In this document: piece by piece, positions 1 through 11,273 of the stretch
Layout of the letters: every line of letters starts with the position of its first letter
Numbering within the stretch: the first letter of the stretch is position 1
Assembly: GCA_032629725.1 (NCBI GenBank)
Contig: JAFEVB010000002.1
Span: forward strand, 2,108,001-2,172,000
DNA from: Gremmenia infestans
Lineage: Eukaryota > Ascomycota > Leotiomycetes > Helotiales > Hamatocanthoscyphaceae
Length of the DNA: 64,000 nt
Reading direction: 5' to 3'
Notes under the pieces: generated by a model
Told to the model about the DNA's origin: nothing
Seen by the model: the letters and a program-made list of their open reading frames with translations, nothing else
Databases searched by the model: none
Program-made: the position numbers and the translations under genes

Positions 1-248
1 ATGTCGATGGGGCGGTACTGGAAGTGTTTTATGAGGCCGTAGGCTTGGAAGATGCCAGTGGGTATAAGGGGTTGGTTTACAAGTCTGTCAGGGTGCCGGC
101 CGGGGAGGTTGCAGTAGGACTGTGGGGGTGTTAGTTGTTATATGTGGATGGAGGAGGGGGGGGTTTGGGGACGTGCCTCTGCGTGACGGATGCAGTGAAC
201 TATTATTTTGCCCTTGGGGGTAGATGGCGGTTCAGTGGTGGACGACAT
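1..248 (-). CDS. Histidine phosphatase (phosphoglycerate mutase-like) family protein, 5' part, cut by window edge
   Basis: The start ATG is at 248-246. Exon 1 (248-177) reads from MSSTTEPP to VHCIRHAE, which is the Arg-His-Ala catalytic motif of the histidine phosphatase superfamily. A 57-nt intron (176-120) is inferred with a GC donor (GCACGT), a CTAAC branch point and a CACAG acceptor. The exon resumes at 119 with SYCNLPGRHPDR and PLIPTGIFQAYGL, which match the usual post-motif 'L(T/S)xxGxxQ' segment, and continues past base 1. The intron lies one residue after the RHA motif, as in two downstream paralogs. Family members hydrolyse phosphate esters through a phospho-His intermediate; the substrate cannot be told here. 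This is copy 1 of a four-gene tandem array. Family call is firm; the GC donor is an inference. Confidence 0.7.
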
Positions 249-1326
249 GGTTCGTAGTAACTGCGTGGATGTCGCGGAAGAGGTGAAGTGATTCGGGTTG
301 GTTGTTCGACAGCGTATAAGAAGTACATGGCTTAGTCTCATAGAATGTTCTTTACTTAAGTAGTATCTACCTACCTTGTACACGATGATTCTTCGACAGG
401 CAGTTGAATAACCCGCGGCTGTGAATCACTAGGTACCTAAATGAAGTAAAAAGGGGGTTCTGATTAAGCGAGGATAAGCGAGCTTTGTCAACCTGCCCCT
501 ACCGTTCTCACATTAACGCCTTCAATTCACATTCCATGCCACGGCTTGGTACGAAAAACTCGTTGCTTGGTGAATCGCAACTAATATCCATCCAGAAAAG
601 GAAACCTAGACGTTTTGATGCACTTCGCGTCAAAGCTCACGAGAGGTCAAAAGAAAAGCGGCCGCACATTCACCAAGCCGTCGGACTAAGGGGTAGGGTA
701 GTAGGTATGTGTAATTGAATAAATGCATGTTAAAATGCATCCAAGTGTAAACTGTGTAATGGTGTACTGGTCTAGGTGTCTCTAAGAATTTATCGTCGAG
801 CTTGCTCGGGGGTGTCCTAGCCCAACTTGTTTTTTGCATTCTTTTGGTAGGTAGTTTTGAATTCCGCACGCTTTAAATATGTCCCCCCCCCCTTTTTTTT
901 TCTTCTTATCTTTTACACTTAAAGATTTGAAATAGGGAGGTTTATCATAGGATTCCTTGTAAATAGCCACAAGAATAACCTTGGGATAGGGTATTATGTG
1001 AAATGAAGAACTCTCAAGATATTCTGCATAATATAATTTGCAGGGACTCACCCGAGGCTCTATTTAGTTGGACAGGGTAAGTGTCTTCTCAGACATTCCA
1101 AATCATTCATACAAGATGGGACGTTAGACGGCATGATAAAAGGGGCATTGGATTTACTTTTGAGATGTCGCAGCTCTTGATTATCCAAGACTGCATTAAT
1201 TTTGTAGGAGATGTAGTGTTGATGCGCGTAGAAGTTATACACTATTGAGTCTCGCCTCGTGTTGTCCAAAATTCGCTTTACGCTCGCCACCCTTAGTATG
1301 CTCGTGACAAGTATCTTTGGCAGAAC
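249..1326. other. Intergenic, no gene seen
   Basis: About 1.1 kb between array copies 1 and 2. It holds a C-run directly followed by a T-run near 882-901 and stop-rich AT-biased sequence. I see no convincing coding region or RNA gene. Confidence 0.6.
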
Positions 1327-2834
1327 CTAAGCATCTCCCCAGCCTGCTTTCGGAGGCATTGGGACGGCATCCGTGACGTGCACTTTTTCGCGTCTTTCTT
1401 TCGTCTCTAACAAGGTGTCCACTTTGCCATCCTTTCCAATTTGCGAAGGGGAAGGAAATGTGTACGACCGATATTAAACGTTGGCGAAGGACGGACCCAC
1501 CACGTCTGTTTCGTAAGTACATTAGTTATGTCATGGAAAGCTGAATAAAGAAAGGCACTTACATATACCACGAGTCAGTAGACTAAGGAAACTACCATGG
1601 GAAACAATGACAATGTGAATGGTACCGGTTCCCTCTTTGGCTTCAAAGTTAGAGTCATTCCATTTTCCGCCGCCGAGAACGACCCGTGCTAATTGGTACA
1701 AGTCCCGTCGAACTTGATCTACTCTTGGTTTTCGATTCCAATACAGCGCACTATCATTTCCCAGCCTTCAGAAACAGGGGTGAAAATCGTTTTGCCTTTT
1801 AGTTTCTCTTCGAGTACAGTGGCTGTGGATCCGCGGTCATTTGGGGGGATTTCCTTGCCCACATTATCAAAATCATTGCAAAATCGAAGAGCAGTCCATC
1901 CAAATACTAGCTTTGGAAATATTGCTCTTACCTGAATCTGTTCTTTGAATGTGAAATGGGTTGTCTGTAGTGCGCTGGTCATAGGAGAGCAGAGGATATA
2001 TCGGACTTCTTTCATGTTTGGAAAACTCGCTTTCAGGTTGCGACATTGTTGCTTTCCATGTACTGATAGATCTGGATCTATAATTGTAGAACGACCTTGA
2101 CGATCTTTGCCAGCTATCTGCGAATAATCAGATGTTACATTCTTTACATTTTGCTCGGAAATGGGCCCTACCTGGGCAGAAGCCACCATATGGAAAACGA
2201 CTCTGGACACATCAATATTTGCTACTTGCGAATTGCCAGTTGACGAGGACACAACGGGCTTCGAGCTTGGTACAGGTGTAGGCACTGAAGAGGCAATAGG
2301 TTGCTGAGCTTTCCATTGCGAATCTTGTTTCTTCAGGTGATCAGGGCGTTCGGGGCCATAAACTGCTACTCTGAAGTGAAAGGAAGAGTCAGGATGAACT
2401 ATTTGAAGGACTTTACGGACACGACACATGCTTCCAAGATGCGCCATCTATAGGAAGCAATCAAGGGAGAACAAGTGCTACATTAAGAATAATGACTTAC
2501 CCATTCCATTCTTGACCAATAGGAACTAAACTCTGATACAATGGGGGATACGGAAGCATAGGCTCTCCAGGTGCGACCGAGAGTCTCGAAAGCATCAAAA
2601 CGTATGCCTCACTACCTCTAGCAACTGCTGGTGGGTAAAGCTATCCAGGTTGTGGTACATGTTGTTCCGATTCTGCTGGCTGTCCTGGAGATTGTGGATA
2701 TTGTCCTGGTTGGGCTGGCTGTACAGGCTGTGGTCCATACTGCCCATATTGTACTGGCTGTCCATACGGACTGGGCTGACCCGGTGGCGTATCGGCAACG
2801 GAGAACTTGGGTAATGAGGATTGTAGAACGACAT
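1327..2834 (-). pseudogene. Broken histidine phosphatase paralog (array copy 2)
   Basis: Paralog of the gene at 3456-4822. The probable start is ATG 2834-2832 (MSFYNPHYP). The Pro/Gln/Tyr/Gly-rich segment (PYGQPVQYGQYG) is in another frame, so a shift lies near 2790-2815. An in-frame TAG at 2643-2641 stands where CAG would fit. EAYVLMLSRLSVAPGEP follows, then an intron (donor after EWNG near 2503, acceptor just before 2447). The phosphatase core has FHMVASAQ where RHA is expected, so both the Arg and the catalytic His are lost. A 54-nt intron follows that motif. A one-base shift at the TTT run 1757-1759 precedes VDQVRRDLYQLARVV and HIVIVSHGSFLSLL. After intron 1568-1506 the last exon has TAA at 1476-1474 where the intact paralog has Gln, then RSYTFPSP and a stop at 1329-1327. 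Two of the stops fit CpA to TpA change. Function is very likely lost. Confidence 0.75.
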
Positions 2835-3455
2835 CTTGAAAGATTGACTTGATTAGGATTGAGATATCAAATAAGTAGCTTGCAGTCAATGGAAGAACAA
2901 AGCTACTTATGAAGAGACTAGCAAAGGCTTAAGTCCGTGGGATAGCTCGGATTGATGGAGGATGAGGAATATTTTCCTAGGGAGAAATGGGATGCTTAGA
3001 GTACTCTGGGAGGTTACGCTAGTGCCGGGTTGGGATTTTATGTCAATTGGCAGGCAGGTGCCAATTATGAATTAGCTTTATCTTGTAATGAGTTGTACTA
3101 AATGAGTTGGCATTAAAGTTACTCCATTATGTGAGCGAATGGTGTTGACAGACGAAGGTATGAGCGTATGCTAAATTCCTCACAGCTCCCCCCCAAGATA
3201 GTTTTCTGGTCGTAGGATCTATTAAGCTAGAGAGGTTTCAAACCAGGGGCTGATTCAATTTTTATAGAATTGGGGACATGGCGTTGATGTTCTTGATTAA
3301 TACATCATTTAAGTTTATTTTACGAAGAGTTTCATTAGAAGAGCCTAATTTACGTACGAAGGCAAGAAGAAGTAGTAACATTTATCAAGCGTCCTTTCTC
3401 TAGCTCTGTTATCCAACCAGTCTCTAATCATTGTTTGATGCAACAATCACAACAG
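2835..3455. other. Intergenic, no gene seen
   Basis: AT-rich spacer between array copies 2 and 3, presumably holding the copy 2 promoter region and the copy 3 terminator. No coding signal seen. Confidence 0.55.
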
Positions 3456-4822
3456 CTATCGCTTTGCTGACTGCGCTTCTTCCCGCTGGCGTTCTTCATT
3501 GCGCTTGAGTTCTTGTTCATCGTAAGCCTTCTGGGATATAGCACCTGGGATATGCTTTCTCTCCTTGCTCTCCATCGTCTCATATAATGTGTTCTTGGAG
3601 AAACCTTCAAATCCATCAGCTGCGGCTGGTAGGAAGTGGTAAGAACGATACTGGACGGGGCTGAAGCGAACATCTAGAGTATCGATGCCTGAAATGCATT
3701 AGTCTAAGTATGAAGACTTCTAATCTAAGGGGAGGGAAACGACTTACCAGGAAGATCGCTACGATGAGTGAGAAGATTAAGGAAGTGGTTGTGGGAGATG
3801 ACGACAATATGAACAGGACCATTCCCCTTTGGACGGTCGATTCGAATTCCCTTCCACACACCACCAGTCAAAGCAACCTCTGCAAATTGAGAAAGATAAA
3901 GACGAACTTTATCAGCTCTCTTAGCTCGATCTTTGGGATCGTCGGTCTTATTCTTCGTCTCCCATCCCGCTTGCATGAGCTCGGGAGCAATGAAGAACGG
4001 CTGGTCTTCCGCCCGCTTCTTGATCTCATCGAGTGTATGTCCCGTGTCAGTCGGAGTTGAGACGGGCTTGCATTTCTCGGGGTCTTCTGATGAGGCACAT
4101 TCGCGTAGTTCAGACCATGGAAAGCCCTTCGACATCATCGGCTCATTGAGACGACTACCAAACACTAAGGTTGCTGTCTCAAAGGATCTGTACATGGGTG
4201 AACAGAAGAGGTATTGGACATCCTTGATATAAGGAAATGTCTGTTTCAGATTGGCACATTGCTTCTTGCCGACCTCTGAGAGGAATGGGTCTTGGACATC
4301 GACTTTCTCCTCGGCCTACATGCGGTCAGATAATCTTCGGGAGTCGCTTTGCGACCATCAGGTATAACATACGTAAGCATGGCTCAGCATGTGGAAGATT
4401 GCCTCCTTTCTCTGCGGCGCCATAGCGTTGGGAGTTGAAGCGCCGGGGGTAATAGGAGTAGCGGCACCGGATGAGGGAGCGGATAAATCTGCAGGATTCC
4501 TGTATGCTGCTGAGTGAATCTGTTCTTGTCGCGGAAAAGGTTCAGGGGCCATCCATGGAGGTGTTCCTACATAAGCATGTCCCGGGTGTGCATGTGGAGG
4601 ATAGTATGGATGAGGTGTTTGGCCTTGTCCGGCAGCTGCTGCTGGTGAATGAATTGGATGCATAGGATATACTCCCGAACCGCCAATAGGAAGCGGGAAT
4701 TGAGGGCCACTGTGTGATCGATCATGTCCGTAAGGTGGATAAGGTGGGTACGGTGGATATTGAGAGTATTGAGAAGAGCCACCAAGATAGGGGTTTTGTG
4801 GTGGGGGCGGAGGGTGATACAT
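3456..4822 (-). CDS. Histidine phosphatase family protein with altered active-site motif (array copy 3)
   Basis: The only fully open copy of the array. Exons are 4822-4373, 4315-3748 and 3688-3456 (416 aa), with introns of 57 nt (GTATGT...GTAG) and 59 nt (GTAAGT...TTTCAG). Residues 1-140 are disordered and rich in Pro, Tyr, Gly and Ser. The phosphatase domain starts at IFHMLSHAY: Ser147 replaces the usual catalytic Arg before His148. Family landmarks are otherwise present: PFLSEVGKKQCANL, LFCSPMYRSFETA and the second-His segment VVISHNHFL (His about 325). The C-terminus after intron 2 is VQYRSYHF followed by a charged helix ending in QSAKR. The Arg to Ser change suggests weak or no phosphatase activity, or a binding role; this is inference. 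Family call is high confidence. Confidence 0.85.
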
Positions 4823-5517
4823 TGTGCCAAATTACTTGTAAGTACCTAGGTAAGGAGTGCAGATAGAAAGCGAGGGAAAGAAAGGAAGGGAGTTGATCGT
4901 TCAACAAGTGACAGAGGGGAAAAGAAAACAGAATGTTAAGGCAAAGAAGTTCCGTGGTCAGATTATTCCGAGTGTTTGCTTATCTAAGCTGAATGGATAC
5001 CTATGCTAGGGATACCTATGCTAGGTAGTTTTATTTGATTGCTGTAATGAATTGAATATCTCTCGAGGGGTAAGGTGGAAGTCAGGGACTGCTAAAGCCA
5101 TGAACTAAAATAGTGGGGAAACCTCTCCCCAATTTCCTCGGACGCGGTATCAATCTGTAATCAGACGGGCTTATCACTTTGGTGGACGGCATATATGCAT
5201 CCGAAAAGTATAATGTTCGTTGATACTTATTATCGTCTATAGCTTGCCAGCCGCTTTCGTGAGATATATTTCGGAGCTGCTAGAGCCCTTATCACTTGCT
5301 CAACAATAGAATGGCACAACACCTAAAGTCCCAATAAGTACGAAATATCATTATGGGCTAATCTAAAGCTAGTATAAAGTCAAAAACCATAGTAAAAGTA
5401 AGATTATCTTTTGTTAAGTTTCAAGTGATTGAATCATGAAGACGGAATGCATTTATTTGACTGTATAAAGTTAAGGCTTCTAAAAGATTCCTCGGCTTGC
5501 TCTTACCCTGTTTCCCA
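4823..5517. other. Intergenic with one TACCTAGGTA palindrome
   Basis: Spacer between array copies 3 and 4. It holds the exact 10-bp palindrome TACCTAGGTA at 4843-4852 and a short direct repeat of GATACCTATGCTAGG around 4997-5025. No gene seen. Confidence 0.5.
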
Positions 5518-7002
5518 TTACTGCATTGTACATCCCTGAGAAATCCGCCTGCGGTTCTCCATATTCTCCCAGTCTCTCCCATCAAGCGGTCTCCAGTCCT
5601 TGGGGTGCATCCTTGCCTGGCTTTCCGCTGTTTCGTTAAAGGAATGATTCTCGATCCCATCTGTTCCAATAAAAGGCGGTGCAAATGTGTATGATCGGCA
5701 TTGAAGAAAGCCAAAACTACCATAACTAGGTTCTGTGTTTACTATTAGCAACACGGAAAATGTCTTGGGGCAATGGGGAAACGACTTACCGGGCAGTGTA
5801 TCCCGATGGCTTAGGAAGTCCAGGAAGTTATTATGTGAAAGAATAACGACATGAATATTCCCGCTCCCTCTGTGCGGTTTAAACTGAACACCATTCCATT
5901 CTCCACCATCAATAGCAACATCCTTAAACCTGGAAAGATCCGCACGCACAGCTTCGGCCCTCGTGCCCTGAGTGTTCATCTGCCCAAAGTCCTTATGCTA
6001 ATCAGACCCTACAAGCCTCAAATTAAACGGCTTGTAATTAAAAACAGTCCGCTGATACTTAAGTAGCTTCTCGCGCTTTTCTCCAACCTTTCTTGTGAAT
6101 TGGTAGCGGTTACCGGGCGGTGGAGAGTCTCGGAGCTTGTCCCAAGCAATGAAGTTTGATTTCCGCCTGTCCCAGTCAGGGAATATGTAACCTGCTGTGA
6201 CCATCGCTCTCCGCATTGGGGAGCAAAGAACGTAATGTGCATTGTTATTACCTAACGCTGTACGCAGATTGCGGCATTGTTCTGCCCCTAAGGATGACAG
6301 TCCTGGATCTCCAATGTCTTGGTATTGTTCCTCCGTGTGCTGAGCCTGGAAGGTGCTCCCGGGACCTGCGTGAGCATGGCGTAGCAAGTGGAATATTACC
6401 TTTGGTCTGCGTTGTCCCTGGACTATGTTGGCTTGTGGTACCATCACTCCGAATGGAGCTGCAGGGTCAAGGACTGGTATTGGCGAGTTGGCTCTTGACG
6501 GCTGTTGCGAGACCGGTAGCCTCCGAGTGATAAATGGAACATGATTAAGAACTTGCGCTGGCGAGTTGTGTCTTGAAGGTTGGCGAGATAGGGGCTGCGG
6601 CATGTTCTGCACCTAGCTATAAACTGGTAGTCCATTGTGTTGAAACATTGTTGGTACCAGTTGCTCGTAGTTGGGATACTGAGGCGGAACAGATTCTCCT
6701 GCCGTAACAGGGAGAGTTGTCCGAGTCAAGACATAAGCTTCAGTGGTTGGCTGGAGCCCCCGAACCGGCTGCTGAGGTTGGGGCTGGTTGCGCTGCGAGT
6801 ATTGTGGAGGAGGAGGGCTTCTGGTGGGAGTCGGTGGGAACCGCGGAGGCTGTTGGAATTGATCAAAACCGGGCTGTGGTAGAGACTGTAGAGACTGTTG
6901 AACTTCTGCAAGACGTGGATATTGTTGAGAAGCCTGGCCAAATTGAGGGAACTGAGGGAACTGGCCATTATCAGGCACTTGCCCGCGGCTGAAAGGGCCC
7001 AA
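5518..7002 (-). pseudogene. Broken histidine phosphatase paralog (array copy 4)
   Basis: Reading from 7002 down: a Pro/Gln-rich segment (FDQFQQPPRFPPTPTR), then TEAYVLTRTTLPVTAGE, matching copy 2. An in-frame TAG at 6615-6613 follows, then FHLLRHAHA with an intact catalytic RHA motif, DPGLSSLGAEQCRNL and LCSPMRRAMVTAGYIF. A second in-frame TAG lies at 6000-5998. The same frame resumes with HKDFGQMNTQGTRAEAVR and VVILSHNNFLDFLSH, the second-His segment. A 57-nt intron (5789-5733, GTAAGT...ACACAG) sits where copy 3 has its last intron, and the last exon ends at 5518. No ATG opens the N-terminal frame. A 45-51 nt intron (GTACCA...TAG or CAG) could remove the first TAG, but I find no good intron for the second. 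Best read as a decayed gene, though it keeps the catalytic Arg-His that copies 2 and 3 lost. Confidence 0.65.
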
Positions 7003-7982
7003 AGGCTGTCTGACTTATTGATATGAAAGTCGCGGTCCTCTTCGCGAATAAGGATCGATATTGAACATCCTCGTAGTATAGCAAAGGATCCCAGTCTAAT
7101 AGCTTGTCAGAGGGTGGGATCAATAACTCTGTAAAGCTGGTGGGTGCGGGAGGCGCTCTGCATTGCGAAGACAAAAATTGACTATTGATGAAGAGATTCC
7201 ATTTTGTGTCTTTGGAATCCTTAGGCTGACATACTAGCTAGAGTCATCATCTGCGATAGATTGAATGTCTTTCTAGGGGTGGTGAATACAATGCTTGTTA
7301 GGTGTTTTCTGGGAACAATGGATCGTCTATTGACTTTGCTAATAAGCTCTTCGAGCGGGGAAACTAGCAGAACCTCAAGCAGGACTTGTTTGTATATTAT
7401 TCGTATAGTGTAAAATCAAGTCCTTGATTCTTTTAGACAAGCGCACTCCTCCCGTTATTACCTACCAAACTAACGTTTTACACTTGGTTGCTATAGCACA
7501 ATTATGGACTCCCGAGTACTACCTAGAGCCCCTGCGGGTGCTTGTTCCACCCATTATATACAAGAAGAATGGAAACCCAGATGTAGGGATATCCGGGTAC
7601 TTTTCGAAATACCGTAAAAGATACCTAGGTAGCTAATAAGCCTTAAAAGCTATCAATACTTCTGGAAGTGGTAAACTTTCTAGTTAATTCTCTAGAAAAG
7701 AGACGGAAAAGGAGGGGAAAATTGCAGATTCTTGGCAGAAGGAATTTAACATGGTTGCTGGTTAACTTAGATATCTGATCTTGCGTTTCGGCTTCATAAA
7801 TTCGAAGAGTGAAGCTTAACTCTAAGCTTCATGCTCCCGTCAAGATGGTATGGATGGACTAAGAGTAGAATCTTCTGCTTTAGGCAAACTCAAATGCTCC
7901 ATTATGCCATTTTGCCATCTCGGCCTTCATTGTTCTGCATATGGTTGGTATTGGTACAGGGTAGTAGTCATCGCACCTTTAA
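7003..7982. other. Intergenic / decayed 5' region of array copy 4
   Basis: 7003-7174 is open in another frame (beginning SSQCRAPPAPT) and may be a lost 5' exon of the copy 4 pseudogene. The rest is AT-rich with a TACCTAGGTA palindrome at 7622-7631. No other gene seen. Confidence 0.4.
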
Positions 7983-9059
7983 CTATTCCTCCATCTTGTC
8001 TCCCTCAGCCGGCTTATCATCATCCTTTGTCTCTTCATCATCATCACCCTCCAAATATTTCTTCGCTAAGTTCTCAGCCTCCTCCAAAATATCCTTTGGG
8101 ACCTCCTGATGTCTACCCTTTGTTGGTCCATCGATATTGCTGATCCAGGTCATCTCCAACTCGAACTCCTTGTCTTTGTTGTCGGCGTGCGCAACGTAGA
8201 TGATTTTCGCGGCTTCCTTGACACCGTCTTGAAGACTTAATTTCAGAGAAGCGAGGTCTAACTTCTCGAGTTCGGCTTTGGCTGTTTGACGTCCTTTGCC
8301 TGTTGCAGCACCGTAGTATCTGGTTCTCAGTCAGCCCCGTCTCACAACTCCTGGAACATTTTCACATACCCCCAGTACAACCCACTCGGCTCGATCATAT
8401 AGAGACCCGGTCCGCCAAAAGTCTTGCCCTCAACCTTGCCTCCTGAACCGATCGATGGTCCGCTTCCTACTTGGCCATCCACGGGCAACTCGAGCTCAGA
8501 ATCCCAGCCTGCTACAATTGCGGTAATTCCGAACGGTCGTACGGAAGAATAGAGAGTATATGCTTGTAGATAACCGCCCATTCTACTTGCGAGATCCTTG
8601 GTCGTAATAGGGGTCTTGTAAGTTGAACGCCAGCTTGCTGCTTCATCTCGTGCACGGGATACGAAGTGTCTTCCGTCTGGTACAAGGCCAGATGATACCT
8701 GACAAAGTCAGTATAGGTACGGGAGTAAATGCCTAATTCAGTAGAAGCATGGGGAAAGCATACAGCGCCAACATGTCTATCGATCGTAGCAATACGTTTG
8801 TTTGCTCCAGCCTTCAATAGCTTGCTTGTGATAATCTTCTCCACCGCCAGCACAACACCATCTTTACACCGGATTCCAATCGACGTTCCGCCGTTCTCTA
8901 CTGCCTTGACTGCATACTCGACTTGGAAATTCCGGCCGTCGGGGGAGAAGACTGAGTTGGTGAGATCGTAGCCAGTACCTATTGACGTCTGGGGAAAGTT
9001 AGCTTTGAGGTGGATTCACAGGCTTTGAGATATGTGCCTCGGGGTTTGAAGCTTACCAT
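7983..9059 (-). CDS. pre10: 20S proteasome subunit alpha-7 (PRE10/PSMA3-type)
   Basis: Exons are 9059-9057, 8988-8764, 8698-8370 and 8319-7983, giving 297 aa in one frame. Exon 1 codes only the start Met; its intron (GTAAGC...CCCCAG, 68 nt) is followed by TSIGTGYDLTNSVFSPDGR, the conserved alpha-subunit N-terminus that gates the 20S core. The other introns are 65 nt (GTATGC...TGTCAG) and 50 nt (GTATGT...ACCAG). Diagnostic segments are VFSPDGRNFQVEYA, DRHVGA, PDGRHFVSRARDEA, LYMIEPSGLYWGYYGAATGK and an acidic tail rich in Asp and Glu, which marks alpha-7 (yeast Pre10, human C8) rather than other alpha subunits. The product forms part of the outer ring of the 26S proteasome and has no catalytic Thr. 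Constitutive housekeeping expression is expected. Very confident. Confidence 0.95.
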
Positions 9060-10230
9060 GATGTTCTAGAGTTGACTGGGAGGTGCGGAGAGTCAAGAGT
9101 TGAGGATGAATGGGAATTTGAAGAGTTCGCTGAAGCTCTGTTGTCTGTTGCACTCTTGGAGCTCCAGGCACGATGGCGCGCGTGTTTGGATTTAGCGCGG
9201 AAAGGCACATAGCGGCCTTAGGGCTGCAAGGCAGGAACAAGACAGGTGGGTAAGATCACGTGGTGATTAGATAAGATCCACTTTGTCCGATGCGTTGTTC
9301 TCTCTCCTGGGCTGTTCTAAGCCATGCAACCTGCGGTTCAGACTTATTGTATCTGTGATACGCAGGAAGCAAAAGTAATTAAAAGAAGAATGTTCACAAT
9401 GCAGACTTAGACTATTGATTATTATTTCCTTTTATTCGAGTTCTGTAGAAGTCGAATAGACGGTGAGCCTCAAGTGGTTATTGGTCACAATAGTCGATAG
9501 AATGGGTCAGATGTCCCCTCGTGTCCTCGAACCATTGGAAGTCTCTGGTCAGGATGGAGACTTGGTGCAACGCTAAGTCACCAAATTGGTTTCGAAATGG
9601 GTGTCTCCCGTGCAATAAGCTGGCCGTCATTTAAGGAGGGAGGGGTACTTGGACTGGGACTGGCCCTTGCACCAATGCAATGCGGTGCCGTGATATTTAA
9701 CCTCTTTCCTCAACCTCAACCTTGTGTGCTTTTTGCAACAACAACAACAACACCACATCACACCACAAAGAATACCGTTGTAGCACTTCAGCTATTGCCC
9801 AGTCTCAACCTTATAAATACCTTTCTTGCTTCGTGTTCGCCTCCTGTCCTTGTCCCTCTTCCTAGCATCACGCATCCCCCACACTCCTACGGTCGTCATC
9901 CTCTTCAATCCTAGGACTCCCGGTTTCGTTCAGAGTACAAACTCATAGCATAGTGAATATAAACAAAAACAAAACAATTCTTCTGCACTGTCTACAAAGT
10001 CTGCACTGCCCCGCTTCTTCGAGTATCCTCTTGTACATCTGCATAACCTGACTTTACTCATTTCCCATTTTCAGACCATTATTCCATTCCAGGCATTTAC
10101 AATACATTCACACACGCTGGCTCTTTGCAAAGCTACACTTGATCATCTCCAAGACCTTCGCAGCAAGGTAGGCTGCATCTCCTTGAATAGTTCAGCAATC
10201 TAACATCTCCAGGACAGCATCCTTGCTACG
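9060..10230. other. Divergent promoter region and long pyrimidine-rich leader
   Basis: Shared upstream region of the alpha-7 gene (minus) and the gene at 10231 (plus). From about 9700 to 10230 the plus strand is rich in C and T with CAACAACAACA runs, typical of a long fungal 5' leader. A CACGTG hexamer lies near 9259. No coding region is convincing here. Confidence 0.5.
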
Positions 10231-11273
10231 ATGGCGACTCAGGAGGATCTCGCAGCCCTGTTCTCCCGCAACTTGAATCTTCACAATAACACATACGTTG
10301 CTCCTCAACCGGAACCCTTGCCAACAGAAGAGCCCATTACATACTCGATCTCCCAGCATTATCACCACTCTGCTCACGTCGTTGCACAACAGCCCTCTCG
10401 ACCGGCCTCCGAACCACCGCAGACCGACCAACTTACGACAGAGATCATTCTTTCTAGACATGGAGTAGATGCGAACTCTCTCTTTCCATCACAGATCGAT
10501 CTCTTCAAGACCGCAGACCCAAGCCAACAAATGCGGCTGGTCGAGCTTTGGAGAATATGCCCACCCGACTACGGCGGACATGCTTTAGCTCATGATATTG
10601 GCAACTGGCCCACCACGTCTTTCCAGCAGGAAGAAGCTATGGCGAAGCTACGATACGAGCGTCAGATAATGGAGGAACGAATGTCTCGGGCGGGTGGAGA
10701 TATGCAGAGTATGGATAGCGACAACATGAGCGACTCCAGCGCCACCATGCCTATGACACCCATTCAGGGCGGGGATGGACGCTGGTCCGGCAACTCGCAG
10801 AACGCAGAACCGTACATGGCGTCTGGCTACGAGACGCTTGCTGCCCGGGAGTACGAGGCATCTGCACGTCCTTCAAAGGACGTCTATTCGCACTTCGGCA
10901 CGGAAGTCGGCGGGCCCACATACACCTCCGCGACAGATCCAGTCTACAAGACGGTAGAAGATATGCACAAATACCCCAACGTTGGTGGTGACGTAAGCAA
11001 AACTGGCTCTTTGATTTTACATTGCCCCCTTCTATCATGTTTCGTCTTATGTACTCCAACTACTCCTTATATACTTCCTAAATTGGAAACATAAGCTCCT
11101 TCTACTCCCGAAACCTTCTTGAATAGGAAATAACTAACTCCCCCATGTTCTAGTGGGAGTCGCTGCTTCAGCAACGACAGATGGCGATGGAAAATCAGTA
11201 CGGAGCATTTGAGCAGCAGTTCCAGCACAACGCAGAAGGATTCACGGTAGCAGAGGATGAGGAGATGTTGTAG
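10231..11273 (+). CDS. Conserved fungal protein of unknown function
   Basis: Exons 10231-10992 and 11154-11273 give 293 aa. The intron is 161 nt with a GTAAGC donor and a TTCTAG acceptor; reading through the donor would give an unlikely hydrophobic tail, while splicing gives WESLLQQRQMAMENQYG and a stop TAG at 11271-11273. The N-terminus (MATQEDLAALFSRNL) is followed by a Pro/Gln-rich stretch. A compact central segment near residues 85-145 (LVELWRICPPDYGGHALAHD, then WPTTSFQQEEAMAKLRYERQ) looks like the conserved core. The rest is Ser/Met/Gly-rich and probably disordered. No signal peptide, membrane helix or catalytic motif is seen. I do not recognise a function. Confidence 0.8.

Noticed and set aside
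6560..6680. Short intron that would remove the first TAG of array copy 4
   Set aside because: A GTACCA...TAG/CAG intron of 45-51 nt keeps frame but has a poor donor and no clear branch point, and it does not solve the second TAG; kept only as an alternative.
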